Assembly (NCBI RefSeq): GCF_001949145.1
Contig: NW_019091435.1
Span: 53,755-117,754, forward strand
Length of the DNA stretch: 64,000 nt
Reading direction: 5' to 3'
DNA from: Acanthaster planci
Lineage: Eukaryota > Echinodermata > Asteroidea > Valvatida > Acanthasteridae
Under the pieces are notes generated by a model, which had not been told where the DNA came from, searched no databases, and was given only the letters and a program-made list of their open reading frames with translations. This document shows positions 24,180 through 36,961 of the stretch, in pieces. Position 1 is the first letter of the stretch. Every line of letters starts with the position of its first letter. The translations under genes were made by a program, and so were the position numbers.

Positions 24180-25640
24180 AGCGAATAGGCTCTCGGTCAG
24201 AGAAACTTGAAAAAGCAGAAGAAACGAGAACTCTTATGTCTGTTCGAGGCTTTATGAGGCTTTTCCGCATTTGAATGATTCCGAGGAAAAAATGCCGTAG
24301 AATGGATCTTTGATGTCACGTAACTTGTCACCTGATGAGGGTATCACTACATGAGGTCCATTTTCGTCTGCAACACTTTCCTCTCTATGTATCTGCAAAG
24401 TTTCAACCCAATTGGACATGTACTTCAGGGGATAAAGGCATTCGAACTTTGAACCTTAAATGCCATGTCACGTGACACCTGTGATGTCATGATGGCGATT
24501 CCGTTCTTGGACACTATCTTGCTGGTGGATCAAGAGTGTGGACCTAATATTCATTCAGATCGATAAAAGTCCTAACGTGTTACTGTTGAAAACGTGTATT
24601 AAATATATTGAGAGGTTGAATATTTAAAATTCCATAATAAATCAGGTGATGACGTCATCATTACATCATGTTTTATGAGAAACCTTTGCTATATTTTCAA
24701 TGACTTTTTTATTGCCTAAGATACTCAGGAGTAAAACTGTGTTTAAAGTTTACGTCCTTTTTGATAGACAAAGTAAAACTGGAAGTTTCTCACAGAAAAA
24801 ACTGGCTTTTACGCATTTTCTTGTTTTTAGAAGAAAGAATTTGTTCATTTTAATATACAAAAAACATTTCGATTTCATACTCCTTGCTCAAAGATATACC
24901 AAAGAGTTAGAAGGAATACAGAAATTTCATGTCTTGTGACCCGGATAAAGTTTCATTGCCGATTGTTTCCTTGCACCCTGTTGGACGTATGGATTAAATA
25001 TGCACCTGATATGAGGCGATTCAGAGGGATAAGTACTTGATTCTGTTACTAAAAAAAGGCACAAAATCTATTCAGAAAAACTGCACCTTTAAATTCGTGT
25101 TACGTGATTTGCATTTGAACGAAAAGATTTTTATCAAATATTTCTTGATATCTTGACTCTTGGGCATACTTGTAATCCGACAACTTTCCTCTTATTTCTC
25201 TTTAATTCTCAGCTGTGAATTATAAGCCACTTTTGGTTTCGACCAGAAGTAAAGGTCAAGTGACTTACAGACTCGAGATGAAATGAAACACTCAATTTTA
25301 CTACCACTTTACCGTAAACACCAAGTTGCAGGAAGCCACACTTGACTTTATAAGGATTTTTAAAAATTCAAATTCAACCGTCTTCAATTGATTGCAGTGT
25401 GATACCTAAGGACGTCGTTATGACATCATCATTTGTAGACTAGATATTCCTTAGGGTCCTTCTTTCGTGTGGGTGTAAGATCCAGGATGGCGAATTGACC
25501 ACAGGGCCTCTTGAAAACTGTGTACAGAGTCAATAAAAGAAAATGAAATATTCAAAATTTTACCAAAAATTTAACAAAAATTACAAGATGACGTTATCCT
25601 GACGTCCGCAATTAAACAGTGCTCTTTTGTCTTCCTGTGA
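24180..25640 (+). repeat. Copy of the CACGTG/TGACGTCA dispersed repeat family
   Basis: Shares ATCTGCAAAGTTTCAACC, GTACTTCAGGGGATA, TCACGTGACA and (T)GACGTCATCAT with the units at 57.1-57.7 kb in the same orientation, with considerable divergence. Confidence 0.6.
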
Positions 25641-25824
25641 TTTAAAACAGAAGTTATAATGGGCGGGAATAAACAAGTGTGGTTAAGTCCGCTGTTCAAA
25701 ATTTAAGACACACACAGTACATGCGTAGCCCTATCGGATATGCGCTTCAGAGGATGCAGTGTTTTTACCAGCACGCAACAGGCCCGAATCGAATTCCAGT
25801 CTGTGGACCTCTGCCTATGGAGGA

Positions 25825-26480
25825 CGAAAAGTGGTCATCTGCTTTTTACCTGTCAAACAAGCAGGAAAGTGGATTGAACGTTTTGACAACAACCGCGAAT
25901 TCAACTTTTCAGCTTTTGTGATACCGGAGAAGCAGATTTTACATAGGTGGCCGAAAAGTGGCCATCTGCTATTCAGTCCTCAATGGGCCGTGAATGGGGT
26001 CATGAACCTGTAGGTTACGACCACTTTTGTTCTGGGGGAGTGAAGACGTACCGGTAGACACCAATTAGTCTCCATTCAGGGGACCAATCCCATATGGCAG
26101 TATCAGTCGTCCCTGTGAGGCCTAGGAAACAGCATCTCAAAGAAAATACCAGAGCAGTTTTACTGCCATCATCCAATAGACACACAAGCTTGTTTGGGCC
26201 ATGGAAAATATGTAAATCCTTCATTGCAAAAGATGGGCTGGACTGTAATTATTAGTTTATACGTGTTCAATCCCCTAGAAAGGAAATGGTCATAACCTGA
26301 GGTTCACGAGCCTGTTTACGGCCCATTGAGGGCAGAAAAGCAGATGGCCACTTTTCGGCTGCCTACATAAAATCTGCTTATGCGGTATCAGGCAGAAAAA
26401 TTGAATTTACAGTTGTTGTCAAAACATCCGATCCTCATTTCTGCCTATTCGAAAGGAGAAAAGCAGATGGCCACTTTTCG
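25825..26480. repeat. Long fold-back (inverted repeat) element
   Basis: Left arm 25825-26022 is an imperfect reverse complement of right arm 26288-26480, around a 265-nt spacer. Each arm itself contains an 18-nt word (CGAAAAGTGGCCATCTGC) twice, about 125 nt apart (25825 with one change, 25952; inverted at 26340 and 26463). No transposase is present. It looks like a non-autonomous fold-back or MITE-like element. Confidence 0.75.
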
Positions 26481-27699
26481 GCCGCCAGCGAACGAAAAAA
26501 AAAGTTTAAAAAAGTAAATCTGCTTTCTCGAAGCAGAAAAGCAGAAAAAAAGAAAAAAACGGAGAACCAAACAATGTTCGTTCTGCTTTTTTAGGTGGTA
26601 GAAAAGTAGAAGAAATTGCATGTTACAAAAATATAAAATCTGCTTTTCCACTATTCTGATAGCAGACAAGCTGTCCTTCTTGCTATAGCGCTACAGCAGT
26701 TAGACCGTACGCTGATTCCACTCACCCACAGGCTTTCCCTGCCACGCGGTTGGAATGATGCTAGGCCCCGAAACAGTGTGGCTCCATTATTAGCTTTATG
26801 TGTACAATGCCTATGGCTCTTACCCCTACGGGTTGAGTTGTAGGCATTTTAAGCAGAAGGCCTGTTTTGTTTTGTTTTTTTTTCATTAGCTGCGCGCAGC
26901 GTGTATGAACAATGCAACGAGCCAAACACTTTAGACAATGGATGCAGACTTTAGCTTTCCATGGGCAACTTCAGACCGTACCTGTTTTGACTGATTCTGT
27001 TTAGTGACTTTTAATGAATCAAAGATCTTTTCATAATTTTTTGCACAACGGTTGCAGCCATTAAGGTCATCGCATCTATCTATTACTTTTCAAGCGAATA
27101 CGGCAAAGTTCTCCACAGACATCTTTTCAAAATACATTTTTGAATTTTTTCAACCTGTTGCCAGAGGGTGTTTGAGTGTTGCAGACGTCACGGTACATGT
27201 TTTGAGGAACACCATTTTTCAGAGACTAAGGTTGCGTTTGAATCACTTGTCTACGGCCGAAATTTCACACACCCCTATGAGAACTGACCGCGGCCGCTAC
27301 CATAGACTTGTGTGTAACTTCCAGCCATAGCCAAGTGATTAGGACACATTCTAACACTGTTAATAGTAGGCTCAATTCTATTTTCGATTTTAAATGATAA
27401 AACACTTCCGGTTTGGGCCAGTTTAGACCGAAAGTAAGGGTCAAGCGATCTTACTTACATAAAAGGAGAAGTGATTAAGACCAAAGATTACCCGATCACT
27501 TGGTGCAAAATGGAAGTTGCGGGAGGTCGCGGTTGACTTTATGTGGCATTCATCTTCAGATGGTAGTCCAACTACGTGCCAGGTTTGAAGGGCGTCGGCA
27601 ACAAGGAAGAGGCAAAAGTCGTGTGTAGAACGACCCCATGTTATGTCTATGGAGGAAAAGTGGTAAAAAAGAAATAGAAAGAAAAGAAACGGGACGAGA

Positions 27700-28370
27700 T
27701 GTACAGAATCGGACCAAATTGCTTGTTTTTGCAAAAATTTAGAGGTAAAGTTGTGTTCAAGGATTTTTGAAAATGAACTTAAAAACGAAATTGGTCTGTG
27801 ATCATTTATGATACAGGGATCCCCAATACTGACAAAGTAATTATTAAACCTTCTACAATAAGAGCCTGATGTTTTATACACTGGTTGTTAACATTATGTT
27901 TCAAGGTTTGAAAAACTGTAGTTTTTCCTTTCAAAACAGGGTTAATGATTTCAAGGTATTTATGGTGTTGCCCTTTTCTTTTTGAAGTTGATCAGTAAAG
28001 TACTTTTGTTTAGCAGATTTCAATATGATTTGTAAGTAAAGGTGTGTAAAGGATGTAACTTTCACTATTTAACTGGTTTGAAGAACGAAGAAATTTGTGA
28101 TAATTTTCCATTCTTATAATCAATAGATTCCAATGAGGCAGGGGTAATCCATTTAGCCCGAGTTTGGGACTTTCTATTGGAGTGGTTAGTCGGAGTAAGA
28201 GGGGTGTTTTTATCATACAATTTAGATACTCATAAAATTAAATTGGAATTAACAGTGGTTGAACTGTTCGGCTTTAGCCAAACAACAAAAAAACCAAAAT
28301 CAATTATCATCTCCTGGCGCAAATCTATCCTTGCAAACAACATCGATTATTTCCAATAAATTGTGCTTCT
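27700..28370 (-). mobile_element. LINE (CR1/L2-like) reverse transcriptase fragment
   Basis: On the minus strand, text from about 28180 down to 27960 reads like the linker between endonuclease and RT (WITPASLESIDYKNGKL). It is followed by FNNYFVSIGD and NDHRPISFLSSFSKILEH, the start of the RT domain (usual form YRPISLLS.FSKILE). A deletion joins these last two, the catalytic palm is absent, and stops interrupt the frame. A dead 5'-truncated or internally deleted copy. Confidence 0.65.
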
Positions 28371-28903
28371 CTAAGACATCAACAGAAGAGGAAATAACAC
28401 CTTAGATGATGTTAAAGACTGCACATGTATGCGTACATCAACTTTGCCCGTCAAATTTCTAAATAGGTTTTGAAAATTCAATTTTGCCCATCGAATCAGA
28501 GATAACTTTTGAATTTGAAACATATTCAAGGTTGGTATACCACAGTTAGTATCATCGCAGATAATGGAAAATCCCTATCATTTGGCTCTAGGTGAGAAAA
28601 ACGATGTCAACACGTACCTGACATCGAGTACCAATGTAATACGTAGTTCAATCACGACACGTTATTGTATTTAGCACATTAAAGTACCAGTTCCAACTTC
28701 AACAAAACTTCTAAGCCCATACTGAGGGTCTTTTTGTGTCTTAAGGACGTTTGTTTAAGCACGGAGCTATCCATGGTTTAAGTAGGCGATACCACCAGCC
28801 ATCAGTGACATTAAGCAGTATTCTTGCAGTGGTTCTACTGTTTCACTTTAAAGTACATAAACATACTGCAGCTCATTGTGTAAACCCTTCCTCTATTTTA
28901 CAG

Positions 28904-28975
28904 TACGATTGTGAACGTTAGCTTCCATTCTATTGCGTCAAATGCTTTCAGTGGACTCACCAATTTGGAAGATCT
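28904..28975 (+). CDS. LRR exon 5 of the LGR gene
   Basis: 72 nt between TCTATTTTACAG and GTAAGTTTGC. Phase 2 LRR containing SFHSIASNAFSGLTNL. An NVS sequon lies at positions 5-7 of the repeat, the same place as NVT in exons 8 and 9. Splice sites and frame fit the neighbours exactly. Confidence 0.9.
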
Positions 28976-29990
28976 GTAAGTTTGCTATTTTTTTAATTAC
29001 ATTTTGTTGATTCGTTCGTACAAATTCTACTACAGTGGAATCATTCCCGTTTTAAAAATACAATCATGTTGAGGATTGTTTTTTACAAGCCAAGTGTATA
29101 AATTTCTTCAACCATTTGATGCAGTTTCTGCGTTCCCTTGATATTGTGCGGCTTTATGCTCAAAAAGTTTAAAGGTAAACTGATTTCACGTCGCCTAAGC
29201 CATACGGAAACTCAACCAACACAACAAAACTCATAGTTCTACAAAAGTTCCACTTTTTATTTATTAATAGTTTTAATAATAGTTAAATTCAACACTTATT
29301 TCTGAACAACAAATAATTTCTGCTAAATCAGATCAAACACTTAATAGTATCAAATTTCCTGAACATAGAATGAGCAATAAATTTTAACAATGCACGTACA
29401 CGTAGAACTGTACACTGGGATCCTGTATTTTTTCGTGTCCTTGCTGAGGTGATGCTTGGTTACAAGGAAAGGACTGTTCAAAATGATAGTTTCAATACGT
29501 GGCACCATGCCTCTACTTAGGAAATGCACAGTTTTAGTTTTAAAACATGTCATTTCTGATCATTTCCAAGACTGAATTCCGAAGAGTATGTCTTTAATAT
29601 GTTTCACGGTCTGTTTCAGGCCTGTCGATGTTTCAACTTCTAGATTCAAAACTGTACCTCGTCATTACATGCATACCAGCTGCGGGAAATAAGAGGCTTT
29701 CAGGACTTAGCATTAACGTTCTTTCATGCATTTTGATAATATTAAAATCAAGCTTAAAGTGTAACTCCTCTCTTGTTGTCTAATGACACAACTGTAACCG
29801 AAGGGCCTCCTGCAGTATCTGGTCTTGGAAGCCAATGGCAGTTCTGCAGTCCATGGGTGCCCTTGCTTGTACTTTTGAAGGGACACAGACTGTTTGGGGG
29901 ATCTGAAGTGATAACATGTTTTCCTACTTTTAACTCAGATACATACTTATTGAAAAATATTTTGCTTTCTTCCGTTTTTATTTGGCAGCT
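28976..29990 (+). other. Intron between LRR exons 5 and 6
   Basis: 1015 nt with GTAAGT and TTTGGCAG ends. No element recognised; the last 120 nt resemble the corresponding stretch before exon 4. Confidence 0.65.
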
Positions 29991-30062
29991 TGATTAATAG
30001 GGCCCGCTTCCACTCGATTGAATCTAAAGCCTTCAATGGATTTGACAGTCTCCCGTTACTGT
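29991..30062 (+). CDS. LRR exon 6 of the LGR gene
   Basis: 72 nt between TTTATTTGGCAG and GTAAGTTTC. Phase 2 LRR containing RFHSIESKAFNGFDSL. No sequon. It belongs to the exon 2/4/6 subfamily by its acceptor context (a GGGATCTGAAGT word lies about 90 nt upstream here and upstream of exon 4). Only about 1 kb separates it from exon 5. Confidence 0.9.
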
Positions 30063-32238
30063 AAGTTTCTGTAATTCCCAATTTTGACATAGACAGTAAC
30101 ACTGCATTACCTGTTTGCACTTTATAGCCTTAGTTAGTCCATTCCATCTAAAGGGTGGGAAATTCTGATTGTGGCATGGTGGTCATGCGATAGTGGTATT
30201 GTGGAAAATGCTCAGGCGTCGGAATTTTAGGGCTTGCCACCGTAACGTCGGTAAATTCTTGCATTTTTTCTTAACACGGGAAAGGTAATTATCCTAAACG
30301 ATTTTAACAATTTGACCCGCATTGATGGGCTTAATTTACACCTCTTCATAATTTTTCAAAGGTAATTAAGCCTTGAGCTCTAATCACATCTTTTACTTCT
30401 AAGTAACCAGCTAGCTGAGGTCATGACTTAACTTTCATTACGGCAGCCAGTACAGGCTTCACAGGTTTTTTTCCGCAGCGGTCCATCAGTTACTTCCAAA
30501 AGAGGAGAAAGTCGGGTTTCATATTGACCTTAGACATTTTGAAGGCATTACGTAGGTTACAGTAGAAGTATGTGATATGCAATGGACTTGTATCCGCCTT
30601 GTCGAGGACCAACCATTTTGAACGGTCAGTACCATCTGCTTGTCTAATCCAATAATTAACAAGATAATTTTTAATTAGGGCCGTCTTGATTTTATCCTGT
30701 TTCCTAGATCAAACGAAAAGGTAGAGTACAGCAAATCACTGATTCGATTAATTTAGGCATCGGTACATGGTATGACGCTGCCATAGTAGGTCAAAGTACC
30801 TTAATAGGTGGTGTACACCATTGAAAAAATCCCGAAAATCGGACTACCGTATATTCCTGAAATATCTTACTTGAAAGAAAGTACATAACAGTCTTAATCC
30901 GTCTGTACAATAGTTCCACCCAGAATACTTTAGTTTTGGAGAAAACAAAAAAATTTTTGTCTTGTTTTACGATGGCCGACCGACTATCGTGATAGAGTAA
31001 TTTCACTCATCGCACATCACATCCTTTAACATATGCCGATTTTCTCAAATGGAGTGTTTGTAGACGTTGTGGGAGTCACCTTTAACCCTACACGGCATTG
31101 CATCCTCTGATTTTCTTGGTGCCAGTTAGACGCTCCATTTTGGAGAGTGGTATTACAACTGTGTGAATTGTATTTGTTTGGACCCAAAAGCTGTTGTACA
31201 TGGTTCAAAGTTGCTACATGGATGTCCTCCACACTCCCAAACAAAGAAATGGCATTGAATTTTTTTTAGGTGCTGGGGGTGGGTGGAGTTAAGTGCAACG
31301 GAGGTCTGACTGGCTATGAGCAGAGCTGATTTGGTTAATTCATGTCTAGACATGTGTCTCTATAGTCAGCCCAAGCCACAAACATCAAAGAGGCCCCACC
31401 CCATTGAAAGGGTCCTTGGAGGGCATTTCCATTGATAAATTACTTGGGACTCACATCTGGAAGATGTTTGTACACAGTTCGACGGGCCTTTCTCGGGGAG
31501 CGGCCCGATTATTTTTTTTCATGGCTAAGGGGAAGCCCCTGTGTATACAGCGACTAAAGCAGGCTTTTCAGCATGAACCGAGGTAGAATATAAAGGAAGG
31601 TTTTGATAGTTGGCGGTATTTCTTTTAATCAAGTAATTAGCAAAACGGCACTCCAAAATGGAGCGGATATTGCTGTAGGCAGGGTTAATGAACGGATAAA
31701 CATAAAAGCAGCTGAAAATTCACCGACATTCTTTCACAAAAAGCACTGTGAACTGAGGTTACATAAACCTGAGAGTTAGACATAAAGTAGAAAATAAATT
31801 CGATCAGTGTCAAGATCAATTTCGTTTAAGGAAGGGTTTTTTAACAGGAACACTTTGCGAATTCAAAATCACCCCTAGATAATAATGGTATAATGCAATA
31901 GGGCGGCTGTTTCTGAGCATGGTGATTTTTTTCCATAAAAAGTACGATTTCCACACGTTAATCCTTCCTTGTTGTAAGACATAATTCTTTTTCACTTACA
32001 CTTATTAATGAATCAACTGTGAATGGAGTTTATACTTTCATCAACGTGTGAACTGACATGAAAATGCCGTTATCAGCACGATAAAGCGCGCACGTGAATT
32101 ATCATATAGGCTTATTCGTTTCAATGTCACGGACACGAGTCGAATGCTAGTGTGTTCCTGGATTAAAATTTTCCACGAATCCGCAATGCTACATTCTCGA
32201 GGAGGTGCATTACTCCAAGGTAAATTCATTGATTACTC

Positions 32239-33400
32239 CTAGCCGTTGAAACTGTTCTTTTTGAATGAGAACCTGTCATGCTTGTTTCCCAGCCTGATCC
32301 CGCGGACGATATTTGCTTGTACTACGAGCGGCTTATAATCCGTAGATTTTACGCTTCGATTTAAGCGTTGACAATGCTTTTTCTCGATTTTCCACAAAAC
32401 AGTTGACTCAAACATGAAACAATTGAGTGGACTGTGAGTTGCAGTGAATATTATACACCGTATAATCAGCCAATCTTGTGAAGTTACGACAAAAAAACCA
32501 ACGGTGTACACCACCAATTTTCCAACAAGATCTAAATCTTGGTCCTTCCCTTTAGTCAAGATACACTTCATCTTGTTCATTTTATGAGTCTTAGTGACAT
32601 CCAGCGTAACGTTACTTCCCATGTAAACACCCATGATCTTCAAACTACCATTAGTCCAACCAAAGCCACAATGAGTGTCATGTCTAATTTTCCATTTGCC
32701 CAGCTTTTATTTTGACATTAACCTTGGAACCACACCCTTAGAAAAAATTGATAGAATATTTTCCAATCTATCGAGAATACTGTTTTTAGACACAAACCGT
32801 TGTATTCATGGATTTCTAAATATACTCTTTCTTAAAACAATCTGTCAGAACTTCAAAGGAAACCATTTTTTTAGCAAGGGCGAAAACCCTTGGTAAAACT
32901 CAATTGTTAGCCCATCAAGCCCAGAAGACTTGTAAATTTCTGTTCATCTGGCTCAATGCAAAGCTGATTTTGGAATCAGTGATATCTTCATTCTGCTCAT
33001 TTAAATTTCTTAATTGAAATCAGCTATTTCAATGGCATTAAGAATGATTTCTGCGTTCCTCACCAGTATTTCATTCTGCAGACTTGTATCAAATTCATCA
33101 GCACACTTGATCCTTTGGCTCCTCTACCAAATCACCATATTCAGAAAAACTGGTCCTGAAACTGCTCTATCCTTCTCTACACTTATACCCCTTATAAGAA
33201 CCTTTTCATATTCTTTGCACTCATACTCTTAATTTTCCCTCAGTGTCATGCAGCTCAACTGGATTATTTGCATCATGGTCAATGAGGAATTTGTATCTTT
33301 TCTGAATGAAAGTTTTCCAATGAGGAAGTCAATGTCGAAGCCAATGAGTCAATGAGGAATTTGTATCTTTCCTGAATGAAAGTTTTCCTTTTTTCGGTCC
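32239..33400 (-). mobile_element. LINE ORF2 (reverse transcriptase) remnant
   Basis: On the minus strand, SGLDGLTIEFYQGF (around 32892-32926) is the conserved start of a non-LTR RT (usual S-P-G-x-D-G-L-x-x-E-F-Y). Further down, an open frame from 32643 begins KIMGVYMGS (usual KILGVYLG), the thumb-side segment after the palm. The central palm with the catalytic aspartates is missing and stops are frequent. Upstream text to 33.4 kb (KFLIDHD) fits the pre-RT linker. Confidence 0.65.
33275..33392. repeat. Local direct duplication
   Basis: A unit of about 40 nt (GTCAATGAGGAATTTGTATC through GAATGAAAGTTTTCC) occurs at 33279-33318 and again at 33349-33388, with a single clear difference; a 30-nt spacer separates the copies. 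It lies inside the LINE remnant. Confidence 0.8.
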
Positions 33401-34360
33401 CAAAAGACTCATTCTCGACCATAATCCCCGATAATGTCCATAAACCCGCTTTTCTCAACCTCCCACCAACTAGAGAGTGTAAGGTATCCTTTGCGTTTTC
33501 CGGAGGTTTAAAACATAACAGATTCTGCTCTTGACTGCGTCATTCTACAGTGCAGAATTATTGTCTTTCTGGTGCGTCAACGATATTGACACCAATAATG
33601 TATAGCGGTCAGTCGGTTCTGATACAGAATTTGTAGGACCTTCAAACAATTGAGGTCATTGGGGTAACATCTTTCGGAATACCACACAGATATTTTATGT
33701 GTTATAAATCATTCAAAGTCAATTTACTCGTAACAAATATCATTATCTGTATTTCTGTTCTAATCACTTTCAATAGAGCCTGAAAGTTGACCCCAGGTGG
33801 CGCAACCGGAATCTTTGGAAAATAACGTACACGAATTTTTGAATGTGTAATAAGTTTTCATTCAGTTACTTCTTAAAAACTCTACTTGTAAAAAAAAGCC
33901 TTTTGTAAAATATTTGCCAGTATATCAATGTATGGAAACTGAAATAGTACCTGACCTAAGAAAAAAATCCTGCCAAAATTGAAATCACTAATATAAAATA
34001 CACAAAGAACAGAGCAATTGAGTGGTCTCGTACGCGGGTGAGCAGTTACGGAATTATACGTTCTGGTAGTCTTTGGGTAAAAACAAAAAAAAATATGTAT
34101 TTTGTAATTTACGAGGAAATAAACTTAAAGCAATAACCTGCTTAGCGAAACATTCTGATGTATAATCTAACCTTTGCTGACAATAACTGCATCAGGTCAA
34201 CTCGACTGAAACTAGAGTCCGTCGCCTGCAGCTAGGTAAATTTTTGCAACCTTGTACAATCTCGTTTCCACGTAAGCCGAAAACAAACGTGCATGAACAA
34301 GGAGACCTAGGAACGAAACTGCCGGAAGCGAAAGGTCGTTAATGAAATTCTTTTGTTATT

Positions 34361-34560
34361 TATCTCCAGGTGACTTTTTCTTAATATTACTTGACGAAGA
34401 CAAAGGGAGAATTTCGATATGAGTGTTTCTTGGGTGATTTCAGTTAGGAATAATTCTTCCAAAAATTATCGAACGTGATAGGACAGCCCCATGTAAAATC
34501 CCCATAGGCGGGCCCCATAGGGTTAGCTCACTGATAACCTTTTACTCTCAGGCCCTATAA
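34361..34560. repeat. Dispersed repeat, second copy at 62580-62775
   Basis: Both loci share AAAATTATCGAACGTGAT, then GGGAC, ATGTAAAATCCCC and GACCTTTTACT/AACCTTTTACTCTCAGG in the same order and orientation. Class unknown. Confidence 0.65.
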
Positions 34561-35840
34561 TCCATCCATTCACTCATTGAGTGAAGATGTCATCCAGTAT
34601 TTTGAATAAATTTGACTCTGGTTCCGGCGAGTGCAGTTAGGAGCGTAAGCAGGGAAAATAGTGACCGATTTGTTATTCCAAAAAAGTCTCCCTTGACCCA
34701 TCGTGCATCTTTCTCAAAATGACTATGGCTCAATTTGAGACTGGATTTAGGAGAACATGGCAATTCCAGCCAAACGTCGTTTACCATGGGTAAAGACAAT
34801 ATATTCCCTTCACAGTTTCCTCCAAATGAATCTTTCCCTTTTTCTCTGTATCAGTCTCTTTGAGTAAAATACATCAGATTCCCTTAAAAGCAACATTTCG
34901 TAGACACTTTTGCTTACATCTGTAACAAAATGGCTTATACAACTTCAGTTAAAAGATGACATTCTTATTTATGTATGGGCGCAGAGCATGCGCAAGACCA
35001 GTTTACTGATATCCGTGTAGCATTAAAATTTAGCTGCGTAGTTCCCCACTTACAAGTGTTCGTGTTTAAGGCAGCGCAGGACTGGTGCGAGTTTATGCTA
35101 CGTCCACGATATGTCAAACCGCGCGCTGGAGTCTATCTTCGAGGCCTGGTCTGGAGAGAAAACCGTGTGTGTCCGCTCCCGACAGGGCCATTCCGTTCCC
35201 CTTTTGTGTGCGCTACCGCAGTGAGATTCGAGACCGCGGGAAATTCAGGTAATGGTTCAGCAACCTAAGCAACCAGTTATAGCCTAAGTCCACAGTAGAT
35301 GACTTTCATTGGTGAAGTGTCCTATTCTAAGGATCAGTCAGAAAGGACCCTATGTAGGAAAATACTGTGTGGGTTAGGCTTGTGGGCAGAGTTTCCGAGG
35401 TCTGACCAAAGCTCACCATCCAGGAAGGTGGTAAAAGAATGAACAAACAGTGTGTCAGCAGACGCCACCAGATACCCTTTTTTGGCATAGATCTCGGGTG
35501 CAGTCACCTAAAGGAGGAGATGCGGATTGCGGATAATTGGTTGCGCCACAAACCAACGACTTTGACAGTTGGAAGTAGTTTGCCTGGGCCGGCGAAACCG
35601 AGGCTGGTTCGATTCGAATAAACGTTACACGTTGCTCCAACCACTGATTTTGACAGTGGCTCCTGTAATAACTCCTAAGAAACTTGTGAGCAAGGGAAGA
35701 GAGGCAATCGAGTTAACCGAATAGGCAGTGGCATGGATGATGGTATTTGGCCCTTCCTCTCCCCCAACCTGAATGCCTTGGATTACTGGATATGTGAGAA
35801 AAGAGGTCAGGCTTTCTTTCAAGGATGTGCATTTTTGCGA

Positions 35841-36640
35841 TTATGATTGGCAACTCGCCTGATGTATGGCACAAATCTTCCATGGTGTATGATTCGATAG
35901 TGTTGTAAGAGTCAGAGTTTTTTCCGGTTGTACCCCCCCAGCCTGTTCGTTAGTTCTCTTTGGCATTTCCCCTGCATGTGTTTCAGTCTCCATTGCAGTT
36001 TCCTCATTCCTCATTTTTCCGTCTGCTGGATGTGTTTTAGCCTTCATTGGAGATTCCTCTTTTTGAGTTTGGTCCCCGTCTCCGCTTTTGCCCGATTTCC
36101 TTCTCTTTCGGGCCCCTTCGTGTGGTTCCATTGTACCCATTCCTTGTTCTTCCGGATAATGAGTTAGGAGTGGGTTTGAATCCTTGGTGATTTAGCTGTA
36201 TACTTCATTCTGAGCTGTTTCCTCGACACCTTTTCCCGGGTTACTCATTGTTGGTGAAGTTTGCCATGGGTAGTTCGTTTTTTCCTTTCTCCCTAGGTTT
36301 GTCTCATCGCTCTCGAGCTTCTTTTGATCTGTTTCCTTGCCCTTTCCCTTTTTGCCTGCCTAGTTTTCTGGTTATGTTAAACCTTCGTGTCGCTGTTGTC
36401 TCCATGATTGGCCTCATAACTTTCTTTGTGTGTCGAGTATTCGGTATCCGGTTAAGCATGTATAGTGAGGACTGGTTCTTATATTGTCTCTCTTTGTGTG
36501 TTTTAGTAGCTGTGATCTTCGTTATGCCATGAAGCATGATGGTCATTAGTGCCACAGTTATAACATTTGCTTCTAATGGGGCACTCTCTAGTAAATTTCC
36601 GGCTCGATCACACATTTTTATGATTTTGAAGAGGTTAAAT
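35841..36640 (-). mobile_element. LINE ORF1 (nucleic-acid-binding protein) remnant
   Basis: On the minus strand, RECPIRSKCYNCGTNDHHASW can be read at about 36524-36586, a CCHC-type zinc knuckle whose fourth ligand is His instead of Cys. This is typical of ORF1 of L1/Tx1-type LINEs. The downstream frame (35841-36140) is polar and charged (KRRKSGKSGDG, KEESP), like an ORF1 C-terminus. It lies in the same orientation as, and 5' of, the ORF2 piece at 32.2-33.4 kb; they may derive from one element, but about 2.4 kb of unrelated sequence separates them. Confidence 0.55.
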
Positions 36641-36694
36641 AGGTCGGTCTGGCATCCTAGTTATTGATTTGATATGGGTAGGGCTACATCGGTT

Positions 36695-36772
36695 TGTGTT
36701 AGGGTGGAAGGTAGTTGGGTGGTTGTAATTGGTCGGTGGGTAGGTTGGTCGGTCAGTTGGTTTGGTTGACTA
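36695..36772. repeat. G/T-rich low-complexity stretch
   Basis: Repeated GGTNGGT/GGTTGG words on the plus strand with almost no C. Could form G-rich secondary structure; otherwise simple sequence. Confidence 0.7.
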
Positions 36773-36961
36773 TCATCACATGTATTATGCTTTTTTACAC
36801 TGCCACCGTGACCAAGGAACGAGCTCCAACGTTTATCTGACGGTGGATGGTTGTTTTAAGTTGCTGGGTGTTGGGACCCTAGATCCGTCAGTGATAAGTT
36901 TGCAAGGACCCTGAGCAAATTTATCTTCATGCGAGTGCATACCTTAGTTTGCCATTCCTTC

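Larger units (their letters stand above)
22935..28903 (+). other. Intron between LRR exons 4 and 5
   Basis: About 6 kb. From 24.2 to 25.65 kb it carries the same dispersed repeat family as 55.8-62.4 kb (for example TCACGTGACA near 24475 and paired TGACGTCATCAT words near 24650). Then come the fold-back at 25825-26480, purine-rich sequence to 26660, and a LINE piece at 27.7-28.4 kb. No host exon. Confidence 0.6.

Noticed and set aside
34975-35268. 97-codon plus-strand open frame
   Set aside because: No domain, unusual composition, and it sits between LINE remnants; length is not significant by itself.
36248-36532. Hydrophobic plus-strand open frame resembling a membrane protein
   Set aside because: It is the antisense of the charged LINE ORF1 remnant; the zinc-knuckle motif supports the minus strand.
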